A DNA stretch of 37,042 bases from Candidatus Avoscillospira stercorigallinarum (GTDB taxonomy: Bacteria > Bacillota > Clostridia > Oscillospirales > Oscillospiraceae): positions 1 to 37,042 of the forward strand of contig DVFN01000051.1 of the NCBI GenBank assembly GCA_018713205.1, read 5' to 3'. The notes below the pieces were generated by a model, which worked only from the letters and a program-made list of their open reading frames with translations, was not told where the DNA came from and made no database searches. The stretch's first letter is position 1. Every line of letters begins with the position of its first letter. The translations under genes were made by a program, and so were the position numbers. Shown here piece after piece: positions 18,241 to 27,570 of this stretch.

Positions 18241-19390
18241 CCGCGCCCATCTTCAGGACGGCGACTTTCTGAGAGTTTTCGACCTTGCTGTCGAGTTCCA
18301 GCCAGCAGATCGCGCCCACAGCATGCTGATCGGCGAACCGCTCCCGGAGCACCTCGACGCTGGGCTTTTCGCCCAGCTTCGTCGCGACGCCGGAGCAGTC
18401 CAGGAAAACAATGGCGCGGTTGTTGGCGGCCATCTCGGGCATGGCATCGGAGACGTACACCGGATTGCCCAGGAGGCTGTGGCCCCAGGGTGCCGTCAGG
18501 TCTTTGCTCAGGAGATACTGCCCATCACTGTCCTTCATCTTCCGGATCGCGCTTCGGGACTTCTTGCTCATGATCCAAATGGCGTTTCTCTGGAACCGGT
18601 CCGGGACGCTGTCCTGCAGATCGATCAGCTCGTCAAAGGTCACGGCGGTGGCAGCCGCGGCGGTGACTGCGGGACCCACGGTGGAGATGCCATCAATCTT
18701 GCTGGCCGTGCCGTTGAGGATTTCCTTCTCGATCCAGTAGGCCGCCGCCTCGCTGAGCTTTCGCACCACATAAGCTACCAGGTCAAAGTCAGTCTTGTTC
18801 ACCAGGGAGCGGCTCAGCTTGGCCAGGGCACCGGCCAGGAAGCCTCCCAGGGACACGCTGGTGAATTTGCCAGTACTGGATACCAGGTCGGTGAATTCCT
18901 CCGCGTAGGCCATGGTGATGGCGGAGGAACTCTCGTCATACACAGGGATGTCGATATTTCCGCTGACATTGTACTGGGTGGAGCGCGCGTAGATAGGAGA
19001 GATCTCCTTGACCTGGTCGATGATCTTCCGGGCGATGGACGTGGGGATCACGGCGCCGTTGTCGGTGGTAGTCATATTGACGGCAGCCCGGGTCTCCTCG
19101 TCGGCCACGGTGCCGCGGATGTAGGCCGCAAAGGCCCGCTCCTCCAGCTCCTCCTTGCTGGCGCCGGTGCCGCCGGCACTGCGGCGCTCGGTCTGCCGAT
19201 ACTTGCCGGCCTGTTCGGCGGCGTCCAGGGTAGCGTCGATGGAGCGCAGCTCCCCGATCAGCTGGGTGTATTCCTGCTGTTCGCCGTCGTTGAAGGCACG
19301 GGTCTCGGTGTTGCAGGCGTGCAGCATGGCTTCCAGCCGGTTCAGGATCTCCGCCCGGCGCTCTTCGAGCTTCTTGAAATTAAAGGGCAT
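18233..19390 (-). CDS. HK97-family major capsid protein
   Basis: N-terminal coiled-coil delta region, DNGAVIPTSIARKIIDQVKEISPIYARS, AIWIMSKKSRSAIRKMKDSDGQYLL...LGNPVYVSDAMP. Confidence 0.93.
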   Translation of the reverse strand: MPFNFKKLEERRAEILNRLEAMLHACNTETRAFNDGEQQEYTQLIGELRSIDATLDAAEQAGKYRQTERRSAGGTGASKEELEERAFAAYIRGTVADEETRAAVNMTTTDNGAVIPTSIARKIIDQVKEISPIYARSTQYNVSGNIDIPVYDESSSAITMAYAEEFTDLVSSTGKFTSVSLGGFLAGALAKLSRSLVNKTDFDLVAYVVRKLSEAAAYWIEKEILNGTASKIDGISTVGPAVTAAAATAVTFDELIDLQDSVPDRFQRNAIWIMSKKSRSAIRKMKDSDGQYLLSKDLTAPWGHSLLGNPVYVSDAMPEMAANNRAIVFLDCSGVATKLGEKPSVEVLRERFADQHAVGAICWLELDSKVENSQKVAVLKMGAGG

Positions 19391-20030
19391 TGTCTCGTCT
19401 CCTTTTCATGGTGTAATATTCTACAGTCTTTCGAACCAACGCCATGGTGCTTTCGCCCTCCGGCGTAATGGTTTTTTCCTGGGTGGTGGCCGTCGTCTCG
19501 GTCTCCCGGACGTAGTCCACCCCACCGTCCAGCTCCGCTTCGGCCCGGAATTCGATGAGGATCTCATCTTCTCCCCGGGCCTCGATGCTGGTAGCGATGT
19601 ATGCCGGCGTCACATTGAGGACCGACACCTCCCGGAGCTCCAGATCGTCCACGAAGCGGCGTCGGGTCCCGTTCTCGTCGGTCTTCCAGTGATCCTTCTG
19701 CTTGACGAAGCCAAAGGACCAGCCGCGCAGCTCTTTCCTCTCGGCAGCGTCGATCACCTCCGGGTCCGTCACAGTGGCCTGGGCCCAGAGGCCGATCTGG
19801 TCCTCCCGCAGCTGCATGTCCGGCGACTCCAGCGTCTTCCGGTGGTTGTACCGGAGTTCCACGGGCTGGCCGCTTTGCAGCGCCCGGCCAAAGGCTCCCG
19901 GGCTGATCTGCTCGATAAACCCGCCCGATGCATCTCGGAGGACCCGGGAGTCTCGGCCCACCACATTGACATAGCCGCTGACGCGGATGCTCTCTTTATC
20001 CGCTCTGATTTCCACTCGCACTTGCTCCAC
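19380..20030 (-). CDS. HK97-family prohead protease
   Basis: ISPGAFGRALQSGQPVELRYNHRKTLESP...GWSFGFVKQKDHW...VSVLNVTPAY. Confidence 0.93.
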   Translation of the reverse strand: MEQVRVEIRADKESIRVSGYVNVVGRDSRVLRDASGGFIEQISPGAFGRALQSGQPVELRYNHRKTLESPDMQLREDQIGLWAQATVTDPEVIDAAERKELRGWSFGFVKQKDHWKTDENGTRRRFVDDLELREVSVLNVTPAYIATSIEARGEDEILIEFRAEAELDGGVDYVRETETTATTQEKTITPEGESTMALVRKTVEYYTMKRRRDNAL

Positions 20031-21261
20031 CCCCTCTCATGCCGGTGTCCGTCCACTCTTTGGTGTTCGGCGTGTAGATCATACCCGTCTCCGGGTTATA
20101 GATCACAGAGTCAAGGCCCAGGCGTACAAAGTTCAGCCCAAGCGGGTTGCGGCCCTCTTCATAGCGGACCTCGTCCAGCTGCATCCAGCCGTTTTTCACG
20201 GCCACCTCGTAGGCCTGATAGCGGCTGAGCATGTCCGTGCCGTCCAGGACGTCCATGTCCAGCTCGAATGACAGCGTGCCCTTTTCACTCTCCAGGAGAC
20301 AGAACCGGTTGATCGCCGTCTGGAGCGCCGTCACCACCGGCTTGATGGCAAACCGGACCGTGTTTTTCAGGTCCTCCGGCGTGGCGCCTCCCTCGAAGAT
20401 GCTGGGAGCGATGCAGAACAGCTTGTAGATCTCGCGGCTGTTGGTCTGCTTGGACTCGTTGAGCTGGGACTCCACGGCGGTCTGACCGGCGTCCTGGAAC
20501 TCGATGCCGTCATTGAGCACCACCACGGTCTCGTCGGAGGTGTTGCCGTAAAGCTTCCGCCAGGCGGATTTCAGCTGGTCAATCACCTCCCGAGTGAGCC
20601 TCGATTTGCTCTTCAAAAATCCCTTTTTGGACCCGGTGCGCACCATGCGGTTCTCATAGACCAGGGCGTTCAGCATAGTCTCCAGCTGAGTGGGACTCTC
20701 CCCCACCACGCCGATGCCGGTGGCGCCGTCCCGGGTGTGCCGCAGCACACGGAAAACCCGGTGATCCTGGTATTGCTGGCCGCCGATCCAGAATCGAGCT
20801 GTCTTGTAGATGGGATCCACGCCGATATCGGCTGACACCTGGGCCGGGTCCACGTAGTAGATCCCCTGGAGCCGGTTTCCGGACCAGTCCAAATAGCTGT
20901 ATCCGTTTCCCATCAGGACAAAGTCCCGGCTCAGCGTACATTTCCACTGGAAGGCGTCCAGGAGGTCCCCGGTCTCCTGATTGAGGAGCCGCAGCCGGTA
21001 GTCGTCGGTGATCTCCTCGGTCCGACCGTTCTCGGTCCGGTAGAGCCGCACCGGCAGCGAGGCGACAGTCCCCGCGATAAATTCCACCGCGCCGCTCAGC
21101 GCCGGGATGTTCAGTGCGTTGGCCACCGTGACCACTTGGCCGCCCAGGGCCGCCCGCAGCGCCGTGTCCAGGCTGCTCTCATTGAGCACGTTCTCTCCGG
21201 CTTCCCGGATCTCTTTCTTTGCGAAAATTCCCGTTTTTCTCACCCCACTTGTACGCCCCAA
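19996..21261 (-). CDS. Phage portal protein
   Basis: ALNIPALSGAVEFIAGTVASLPVRLYR...ALLNQETGDLLDAFQWK; APSIFEGGATPEDLKNTV. Confidence 0.92.
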   Translation of the reverse strand: MGRTSGVRKTGIFAKKEIREAGENVLNESSLDTALRAALGGQVVTVANALNIPALSGAVEFIAGTVASLPVRLYRTENGRTEEITDDYRLRLLNQETGDLLDAFQWKCTLSRDFVLMGNGYSYLDWSGNRLQGIYYVDPAQVSADIGVDPIYKTARFWIGGQQYQDHRVFRVLRHTRDGATGIGVVGESPTQLETMLNALVYENRMVRTGSKKGFLKSKSRLTREVIDQLKSAWRKLYGNTSDETVVVLNDGIEFQDAGQTAVESQLNESKQTNSREIYKLFCIAPSIFEGGATPEDLKNTVRFAIKPVVTALQTAINRFCLLESEKGTLSFELDMDVLDGTDMLSRYQAYEVAVKNGWMQLDEVRYEEGRNPLGLNFVRLGLDSVIYNPETGMIYTPNTKEWTDTGMRGGGASASGNQSG

Positions 21262-22913
21262 CTCATTTGGGCATTTGTCAGCAGATCGACCTGCACCAGA
21301 TAGACCGCATCGATGGTGGCCATGACCATATCAACCTTTCCGGCGGATCTCTTTTTATTTAAGAATCTATTGAGCATTGTATCGTAGGTGCACCGGGCGT
21401 TCTGGAAGTTGATCTCCAGCAGCCGGTTTTCCTCATAGGACATGGTACGGTTCAGGATCATCTCCAGGAGCAGCTTGGTGGGCGCGTGAAGAACCGAGCT
21501 GTGCTGCTTAATCTCCACGCACTCGATTCCATGCTGCTCCAGCTTCTGGACCGTGGATATGGCGTTATACCGGTCATACCCAAGCTGCACGATCTCCACG
21601 CCGTACGTCTCCGGCAGGGAGAGGATAAACCGCTCCACAAAGCCGTAGTCTATGACCTCTTCGCCGCAGGCAAAGCAGACACCCTGCTTGATCATGCGGC
21701 GGTAGTCCAAGTCCTCTTTGGCCGTTTTGAGTTCAATTTTATCTTTTGGGATGAAGCCCCACACCTTGACCCGGATGGTCTCGCCATCAACAGCCACCAT
21801 GGAGACGGCTGTGTTGTCGTCGGTCTGGGCCAGGTCAATGCCCAACCACACCCGACGGCCCCGCCAGAAGTTCAGATCCTCCGGCACGGCGCAGCGCATT
21901 ACCTTCTGCACATCCACGTAGCCCTCTGTGCCCAGGCCCTTGTAGAGGATGTTGCAGTGCTTGCAGAGGAAGTTCTCCCGCTTGTTCTCGTAGAGGATGG
22001 CCGTGGACCGCAGATCCCGGATGGCCGCGAAGACTTCCTTGTTTCCCACCGCAACCGGGTTAGCCTGGTAGAGTACCAGGTCGTTGGTCTTCCACTGGTC
22101 CTTGATGGCATCGTCCGGCTCATAGAGCAGGGCGAAGACGTTCTCCCGGTCCATGACCTTGTCCAGGATCTTCTTGGCGATGTCCACCTCGTCGATCATG
22201 ACGTTGTTGTCGTTGGGATACTGGGTGCTGATGATGATGCCCAGCTTGTTGATCAGCGTGATCTGTGAGGACCGCATGGCCTCCACTGGGTAGCTGTCCA
22301 GGGCTCCGGCCTCATCCGCCAGCCAGATATTGGCCAGGCGGCCGTCCATGCCGTCATTGCTGTAGGCCAGGGGCGTATACTCAATCTCATTGAGCTTGCA
22401 GGTCACCATGTCCCGGGTGACCTTGAAGTGCTGCACCAGTGCCGGACTGACCTTGATGATCTTCCGGACCGCCAGCCGCAGCTCTGAACTGAGCTTGTAG
22501 TCCGGGGCCACTGAGAAAAACCGGGAAAAGCGCGGCTCGCTCAGCATGCCGAGGAGGAAGATCACCGCCGAGTTGAAGGTCTTGAAGTTCTTCCGGGCGA
22601 TCTCCAGCAGCGCCGTCTGATACCAGCGCCGCCCGTCGTCCCGGCGGACCGTGCAGAACACCGCCACGATCAGGAACCAGGCATAATCCTCCAGCCCGTC
22701 GTACATGGAGCAGCCCAGGTCCGGGTGGACCATCAGCCGGAGCAACTTGCAGATCTTCCGGTAGGCTTTCTCGCTGACTTCAGCCTGCCGGTGCCTGCCG
22801 TTGGCGATTCGGAGCCACGCCTTGGCCTGGAGCTTGATGTACTTCCCGACCTTTCGGTTACTTTTCAGCGTGCACCATTTTGCGTAGGCATAGGCGCGGC
22901 TTTCCTCAATCAT
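21240..22913 (-). CDS. Terminase large subunit
   Basis: Nuclease-domain motif WLGIDLAQTDDNTAVSMV, QTALLEIARKNFKT, NIWLADEAGALDSYPVEAMRSSQ. Confidence 0.93.
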   Translation of the reverse strand: MIEESRAYAYAKWCTLKSNRKVGKYIKLQAKAWLRIANGRHRQAEVSEKAYRKICKLLRLMVHPDLGCSMYDGLEDYAWFLIVAVFCTVRRDDGRRWYQTALLEIARKNFKTFNSAVIFLLGMLSEPRFSRFFSVAPDYKLSSELRLAVRKIIKVSPALVQHFKVTRDMVTCKLNEIEYTPLAYSNDGMDGRLANIWLADEAGALDSYPVEAMRSSQITLINKLGIIISTQYPNDNNVMIDEVDIAKKILDKVMDRENVFALLYEPDDAIKDQWKTNDLVLYQANPVAVGNKEVFAAIRDLRSTAILYENKRENFLCKHCNILYKGLGTEGYVDVQKVMRCAVPEDLNFWRGRRVWLGIDLAQTDDNTAVSMVAVDGETIRVKVWGFIPKDKIELKTAKEDLDYRRMIKQGVCFACGEEVIDYGFVERFILSLPETYGVEIVQLGYDRYNAISTVQKLEQHGIECVEIKQHSSVLHAPTKLLLEMILNRTMSYEENRLLEINFQNARCTYDTMLNRFLNKKRSAGKVDMVMATIDAVYLVQVDLLTNAQMSWGVQVG

Positions 22914-23364
22914 CGTCCATCATCGCCGCCACCAGCGGGTCCTTGGCCTCCTTGGCCTTTTGGGCAGCCAGGCCGCCGATCTTGGCCCGGGCCTGGGGCG
23001 AGAGGCAGAGCTCGCTGCACCCGCGCCACAGGTCGCTCTGGTACTTGGCTCGGGCGCTCTGCAGCCCGTTGTTGGCCAGCAGGCTCAGGTCTGCGTCGAT
23101 CATGCGGTTGATCTCCCGCAGCCGGTCGATGGCCACCACGGTGCTCTCCAGAACAAACACATCCAGCCGCCCCAAAATCTCAGCGTTCACAAGACCGCTG
23201 ACGATGAACTCAAACAGCTCCCGCTGCGCGTCGCTCAGATGGGGCGGCGGCTCCGGCGGCTGGGCTTCTCCCCGCAGCTTGTCCTCGATTCCGGCCCGGA
23301 CTTCCGCGTCCTCCGCGGAGATATCGCCGCTTTTCACCTTCACAGACTTCGCCGGCCGTGCCAT
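22906..23364 (-). CDS. P27-like terminase small subunit
   Basis: MARPAKSVKV...PPHLSDAQRELFEFIVSGLVNAEILGRLDVFVLE; upstream of large terminase. Confidence 0.82.
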   Translation of the reverse strand: MARPAKSVKVKSGDISAEDAEVRAGIEDKLRGEAQPPEPPPHLSDAQRELFEFIVSGLVNAEILGRLDVFVLESTVVAIDRLREINRMIDADLSLLANNGLQSARAKYQSDLWRGCSELCLSPQARAKIGGLAAQKAKEAKDPLVAAMMDDD

Positions 23365-23449
23365 CGCACCGCCTCCTTCCTTTTCATTTCTAAGGTTTGA
23401 TCTGTCCGGAGGCATGCTTGTCAGTCTTGCAAGCCTCGCGTCGAGGGGG

Positions 23450-23836
23450 CTACCCCCACCGGGGGGGAGTACTCGCCAATTCCCTGAGCAGATCCCGCGG
23501 TATTTTTCCATCGTCCGCCATGCTGTGGTGCTGGATGCAGAGCGTAATCAGGTTGTCTTCCTCCAGCCGCAGGTCCTCCCGCTCCTCCAGAGGCTCGATG
23601 TGGTGGACCTGCAGCTCTGCGTCTGAGGCTGGCAAGAACACGCCATAGCCTCCGGCGTTGCAGATCCGGCACAGGTGATAATCCCGCCGCAGAATGGTAT
23701 CCCGCTTGCGCTGCCACGCCCAGCTGGAGCGAAAGGCAGAAAAGCGCTTGTTCGGCTCCCGCTTACGCCGGGGCCGCTTTGGGCACCGTTCCTTGCTGTC
23801 GTGGATCAGGCCACAATATGGGCAGGATTTCAGCAT
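23450..23836 (-). CDS. HNH endonuclease
   Basis: CPYCG.., AFRSSWAWQRKRDTILRRDYHLCRIC...LQVHHIEPL...DNLITLCIQHH. Confidence 0.9.
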   Translation of the reverse strand: MLKSCPYCGLIHDSKERCPKRPRRKREPNKRFSAFRSSWAWQRKRDTILRRDYHLCRICNAGGYGVFLPASDAELQVHHIEPLEEREDLRLEEDNLITLCIQHHSMADDGKIPRDLLRELASTPPRWG

Positions 23837-23855
23837 ATGTCCTCCTTCTGGTATC

Positions 23856-23930
23856 TGGTAGGCCGTCACGGAATCGAACCGTGTCCGCGCTGTTATGAGC
23901 AGCGAGCCCGGACCCTCGGGCCAACGGCCC
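23856..23930 (-). tRNA. tRNA with CAT anticodon (Met or Ile2)
   Basis: Acceptor GGGCCGT/ACGGCCT, D stem GCCC/GGGC, anticodon arm CGCTG-CTCATAA-CAGCG, T arm CACGG-TTCGATT-CCGTG, CCA encoded. Confidence 0.88.
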
Positions 23931-24084
23931 ATATGACGCCCGGACGGGCGGAAGACGGACCCGCCCGGGCTTGCCTCCCTGGCCTCGTGCAGCTCCAGGA
24001 GACCTATGCCTCCTTCGAGGCATGGCGTGGTTTCGGAATGCACGCGATCCGGCCGCCGCGCCCTCATGCAGGCTCTGGCGGCAT

Positions 24085-24118
24085 GAAAAAAGGTGGGGTT
24101 CCTTGTGTTGACCCCACC
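24085..24118 (-). terminator. Rho-independent terminator downstream of RinA/ArpU-like gene
   Basis: Minus strand GGTGGGGT-loop-ACCCCACC followed by TTTTTT. Confidence 0.75.
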
Positions 24119-24157
24119 ATACCACAGGTTATAGGTTTTTTAATGCCAATTTCACCG

Positions 24158-24475
24158 TCACCGCAGACCATCACAGGAAAAGTGTGCGGCGATTTCCCGG
24201 ATAAAATCCCCGTGCCACCGCAACGCTGTCCGCTCGCTGCACGGGATCCGCAGAGCCGCCCCGGGAATGTTGTGCGTCCGTTTTAACAGCACCATTTCCA
24301 CTACAGCCATTCTCGCCTCCCCGTCTCTCCGGCGGCGCGTGGCCTCTATGGCAGCCTCCACCGCCTGGAACTCCGCCAGAGCCGTGCCTTCCAACGCCTG
24401 CCCCACGCGGCCGGGATAGGCCCGAGCCATAGACTTGCAATATCCCCACCAGCGTTTCCGAGCCGCCACACACAT
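24158..24475 (-). CDS. RinA/ArpU-like phage late-gene regulator
   Basis: EAAIEATRRRRDGEARMAVVEMVLLKRTHNIPGAALRIPCSERTALRWHGDFIREIA, upstream of terminase. Confidence 0.65.
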   Translation of the reverse strand: MCVAARKRWWGYCKSMARAYPGRVGQALEGTALAEFQAVEAAIEATRRRRDGEARMAVVEMVLLKRTHNIPGAALRIPCSERTALRWHGDFIREIAAHFSCDGLR

Positions 24476-24492
24476 GCCTCCCTCTTACTCCC

Positions 24493-24723
24493 TCACAGAA
24501 TAAACTTGTCCTTCCCCTCGCCGGGGAAGACGGTGATCTTGGGCCGGACGGGGGCCAGTGCTGTCCTTTTCTGGCAGACGCGGAAGCGGCCACAGGGTTG
24601 CACCTGGCCGCAGCGAGCTGGATCGTTGAGGCAGCGGTCGGGGCAGTCTTGGCGGCTGCAGTCGGCGCAGCAGGGGTCGCCTCGGCGGCGGTGGCATCCG
24701 CCCAGTTGGCAGCTCCTAGCCAT
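24493..24723 (-). CDS. Small Cys-rich (putative zinc-binding) protein
   Basis: CQLGGCHRRRGDPCCADCSRQDCPDRCLNDPARCGQVQPCGRFRVC. Confidence 0.6.
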   Translation of the reverse strand: MARSCQLGGCHRRRGDPCCADCSRQDCPDRCLNDPARCGQVQPCGRFRVCQKRTALAPVRPKITVFPGEGKDKFIL

Positions 24724-24946
24724 GATGGGTCACCAGCCTCTCCAAATCCCGGATCTGCAGCATCCGGTCTCGGACCAGTTTGTCGATCACCCGGCCTTCG
24801 TTGGTGTTCTCCATGGCGGCCAGCCGTCTTATGTTATGCGCCGTCTGTGCTGTCACCAGCACCGACACGCGCCGCAAGTTCTTTTTTCCGCTGCTCATGT
24901 CTGGCATACGCCCCCTTCGCGTTGTCAATGGCTGCGCACAGTTCAT
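24716..24946 (-). CDS. Small RHH/CopG-like protein
   Basis: KNLRRVSVLVTAQTAHNIRRLAAMENTNEGRVIDKLVRDRM. Confidence 0.5.
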   Translation of the reverse strand: MNCAQPLTTRRGRMPDMSSGKKNLRRVSVLVTAQTAHNIRRLAAMENTNEGRVIDKLVRDRMLQIRDLERLVTHHG

Positions 24947-25244
24947 ACCCGTGCTCCACGGTCGGGTCCAGCCTGAACTGGGACCTGGCCGCCTCTGTAT
25001 ACTGCAGCAGGTAGCGCCGCTGATCGGCCAGGAAGCACTGGTACTCCCGCTGTCTCCGGATGTCTGCTGCCAGCTTTTTGAGCCGTTTTTTCTCCGCCAC
25101 GGCTGCCTCCCGGCTTATCATGCCCAGCTGATAGTAGGCATAGAGGCCGCGCAGGGCCATATAGACCGCCGTATCGGCCAGATCCAGCCCGTCCGGAACC
25201 GGCAGCCCGCTCCTGGCCTGATCCTCATAGGGGAAATCACACAC
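24834..25244 (-). CDS. Hypothetical phage protein
   Basis: 136 aa ORF, in operon, overlaps 25237-25491. Confidence 0.55.
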   Translation of the reverse strand: MCDFPYEDQARSGLPVPDGLDLADTAVYMALRGLYAYYQLGMISREAAVAEKKRLKKLAADIRRQREYQCFLADQRRYLLQYTEAARSQFRLDPTVEHGYELCAAIDNAKGAYARHEQRKKELAARVGAGDSTDGA

Positions 25245-25491
25245 GGGTCATCCCTCCGATCCAATCTCCGGCCGCCGTGCAGATGGCAGCGCCCACGAAC
25301 GAAACCGCTGCGCCGGTGAGAAGGTCTGGGTCCACGCCCTTGGCAGCCAGCAGCACACTCACAATCCCCGCCCCGGTAAGCAGCAGGGCCAGCCGTTCCA
25401 GCAGCTTCCCCACAGCCCGAAGAATAGCGTCGGATCGCTCTTCTCGACGCGCCCGCTCCTCCAGCAGGAGCCGCCGCTCCATATCGCTCAT
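25237..25491 (-). CDS. Small membrane protein
   Basis: Hydrophobic segments LLTGAGIVSVLLAAKG / LLTGAAVSFVGAAICTAAG. Confidence 0.55.
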   Translation of the reverse strand: MSDMERRLLLEERARREERSDAILRAVGKLLERLALLLTGAGIVSVLLAAKGVDPDLLTGAAVSFVGAAICTAAGDWIGGMTRV

Positions 25492-25504
25492 TGCAATGCC
25501 CCTT

Positions 25505-25945
25505 TCATACTTCGGTGATGGTCAAGCCCAGCCGCTCGACCATCAGCTTGCGTTTGATCCTGTATGTCTCGGTCCGGGTTGCCCTGCTTTTGACGTCCTC
25601 GACGACGTACTGCCAGGCGCTCCCGTCAAATCGGTAGTAGGTGAAATCCGCCAGATACCGAACAGCCCGGACCCGCTCCCCGGTGGGCGTGGTGTATGCC
25701 GGCTGAAGGGTGAATTCCACCTGCAGCCGCAAGTCCCGAATCGTCCCGGCTGCCTGCTCCAGGCACAGCTCGTCGAAGCGCCGGGCTTCTTTTTGGCTGT
25801 CGAACCGGAGCTTGCCCCGGCTGGCTTCCTGGGCGCCGTACTTGCTCCGGCGCTCCTGGGGCAGCTGTCCGGCCTTCTGCCGGAGCTTGTCCAGAGCCTG
25901 CCGTTGATACCGGGGTGGAAGCGCTCCTAAATCAATTGGCGGCAT
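25505..25945 (-). CDS. DUF1064-family (putative nuclease/resolvase-type) protein
   Basis: RRSKYGAQEASRGKLRFDSQKEARRFDELCLEQAAGTIRDLRLQVEFTLQPAY...YLADFTYYR..WQYVVEDVKS. Confidence 0.8.
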   Translation of the reverse strand: MPPIDLGALPPRYQRQALDKLRQKAGQLPQERRSKYGAQEASRGKLRFDSQKEARRFDELCLEQAAGTIRDLRLQVEFTLQPAYTTPTGERVRAVRYLADFTYYRFDGSAWQYVVEDVKSRATRTETYRIKRKLMVERLGLTITEV

Positions 25946-26318
25946 GGAGCGGTCCCTCCAGATCCCGATCGCGCCGGTAAAGGTTCTCGACGCTGTAGCG
26001 CTCGTCGAAAGGCAGGATATCGTCCCCGCAGGACTCCCGGAGCATGCGGTCCACCACGTCCTTGGTGTAGACGATCTCCGGGTCATCTGCCCCATCCCCC
26101 ACGCAGAGGGCGGCGTATTCCAGGAACGTCTCCCAGAATGCGGCGGCGAATTTCGCGTTGCGGTCCGGACCAAACCCGAGTTTTTCATGGAGCGCAATCT
26201 GCGCCATGTCCAGGCTCTGCTGGAGGGTGAAGCCCTTCATCATCTCCAGCCGGGACTCTAGCTCTGCGATCCTCTGTCGTGCTGCCAGAAGCTGCACGTA
26301 TGTATTCGGCTTAGCCAT
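25932..26318 (-). CDS. Hypothetical phage early protein
   Basis: 128 aa, operonic. Confidence 0.55.
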   Translation of the reverse strand: MAKPNTYVQLLAARQRIAELESRLEMMKGFTLQQSLDMAQIALHEKLGFGPDRNAKFAAAFWETFLEYAALCVGDGADDPEIVYTKDVVDRMLRESCGDDILPFDERYSVENLYRRDRDLEGPLHAAN

Positions 26319-27108
26319 TTGTGTCCTCCTGTGTTCCCATCATCCGCGCCACGGCCTCCCTGGCCCACTCGGGTGGTTCTTGCACGGCTGCAGCTGCTTG
26401 CTTCCGGCCCCGCATGAGGCTGGCCGCCTGCTGCCGTTTGGCTTCCAGCGCGTCCCATTGTTCCAGGTTCCGCACCCCCTGGGCGCACTTATCCCGCAGC
26501 ACCGACCGTATATAGCTCCATTTCCTGGCGTTGTTGTCCTCAGCCACAGAGATTGCCCGGAGGCAGCAGTCCGCCCCCATCTCGTCGATATAGCCCAGGA
26601 GCTGATCCAGGCAGTCCCGGGACGGCGTCGGGTCGATCCGGTCCATGTATGCCTGCATGACGGCGGCGACGTCTTCGCGCGTGCGCGCGTCGGATTCCGC
26701 CTCCGAATACGCATACGCATAGGATTGGATTGGATTACGGGGACTATTGCTGTCATCTGCCGACACATGTCTGCACATGGCAGGAGGGTCCGGAAATTTG
26801 CTGCGCTTTGCACGGACACGCTGGTACTTGTCCCATGTGACAACGCGGAGGAACGGCTTCCCATCTACCTCGTAGAGTTCGACCAAACCAACGGACGCCA
26901 ATTTGGAGAGCGCACCAGTCATGTCCTTTTTTGTCTTGCCTTCCATCAGCGGGAAGAGCCGCGCCTTGAGAATTTCCGGACGGGCGTCGAAGCGCCCGTA
27001 ATCATCGCAGTTTACAATCAGCCTGTGCCAGAAGCGCTCCTCAAAATCGTTGAGCTGATTAAGCGTCTCACTGGAGCAGATGCTTTCTCGAATTAGACGA
27101 TCTGGCAT
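26311..27108 (-). CDS. Phage replication initiator/DnaD-like replisome organizer
   Basis: MPDRLIRESICSSETLNQLNDFEERFWHRLIVNCDDYGRFDARPEILKARLFPL. Confidence 0.75.
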   Translation of the reverse strand: MPDRLIRESICSSETLNQLNDFEERFWHRLIVNCDDYGRFDARPEILKARLFPLMEGKTKKDMTGALSKLASVGLVELYEVDGKPFLRVVTWDKYQRVRAKRSKFPDPPAMCRHVSADDSNSPRNPIQSYAYAYSEAESDARTREDVAAVMQAYMDRIDPTPSRDCLDQLLGYIDEMGADCCLRAISVAEDNNARKWSYIRSVLRDKCAQGVRNLEQWDALEAKRQQAASLMRGRKQAAAAVQEPPEWAREAVARMMGTQEDTNG

Positions 27109-27120
27109 ACCCCCACCGCC

Positions 27121-27570
27121 TTAAAACGGGAGATCCGGGTCGTCCATGTCGAAATACTGATCATACCCGCCGCCGTACTGTGGCTGCTGCGGCTTGGCGG
27201 GCCTTGATGCCTGGCGCGAAGGCTGTTGTCCTGCCGCCGGAGCGGGCATCTGCTGAGCCTGTTTCGGTCCGCAGAAGTGCAGCCGGTCCACCTGGAGCTC
27301 CAGGACCTTCCTGGCCTTGCCGTCCTTGTCCTGATACTCCCGCTGGGTCAGCTGTCCCTCGACCAGCAGCTCCTGGCCCTTGTGGAAATACCGGGCCGCG
27401 TTTTCGGCGGTGCGGTTCCAGGCTACGCAGTCTAGGAATACTTTCCGCTCTGTCTCCCCGATCTTCTCACTCCAGGCCACAGTCAGCGTGGTGACGGCTT
27501 TCCCGCTCCAGGTGCGACGCAGCTCCGGGTCACGGACCAGGCGGCCCTGAAGAACCATGCGATTGATCAT
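27121..27570 (-). CDS. ssb: Single-stranded DNA-binding protein
   Basis: MINRMVLQGRLVRDPELRRT...FLDCVAWNRTAENAARYFHKGQELLVEGQLTQREYQDKDG, acidic DMDDPDLPF tail. Confidence 0.95.
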   Translation of the reverse strand: MINRMVLQGRLVRDPELRRTWSGKAVTTLTVAWSEKIGETERKVFLDCVAWNRTAENAARYFHKGQELLVEGQLTQREYQDKDGKARKVLELQVDRLHFCGPKQAQQMPAPAAGQQPSRQASRPAKPQQPQYGGGYDQYFDMDDPDLPF

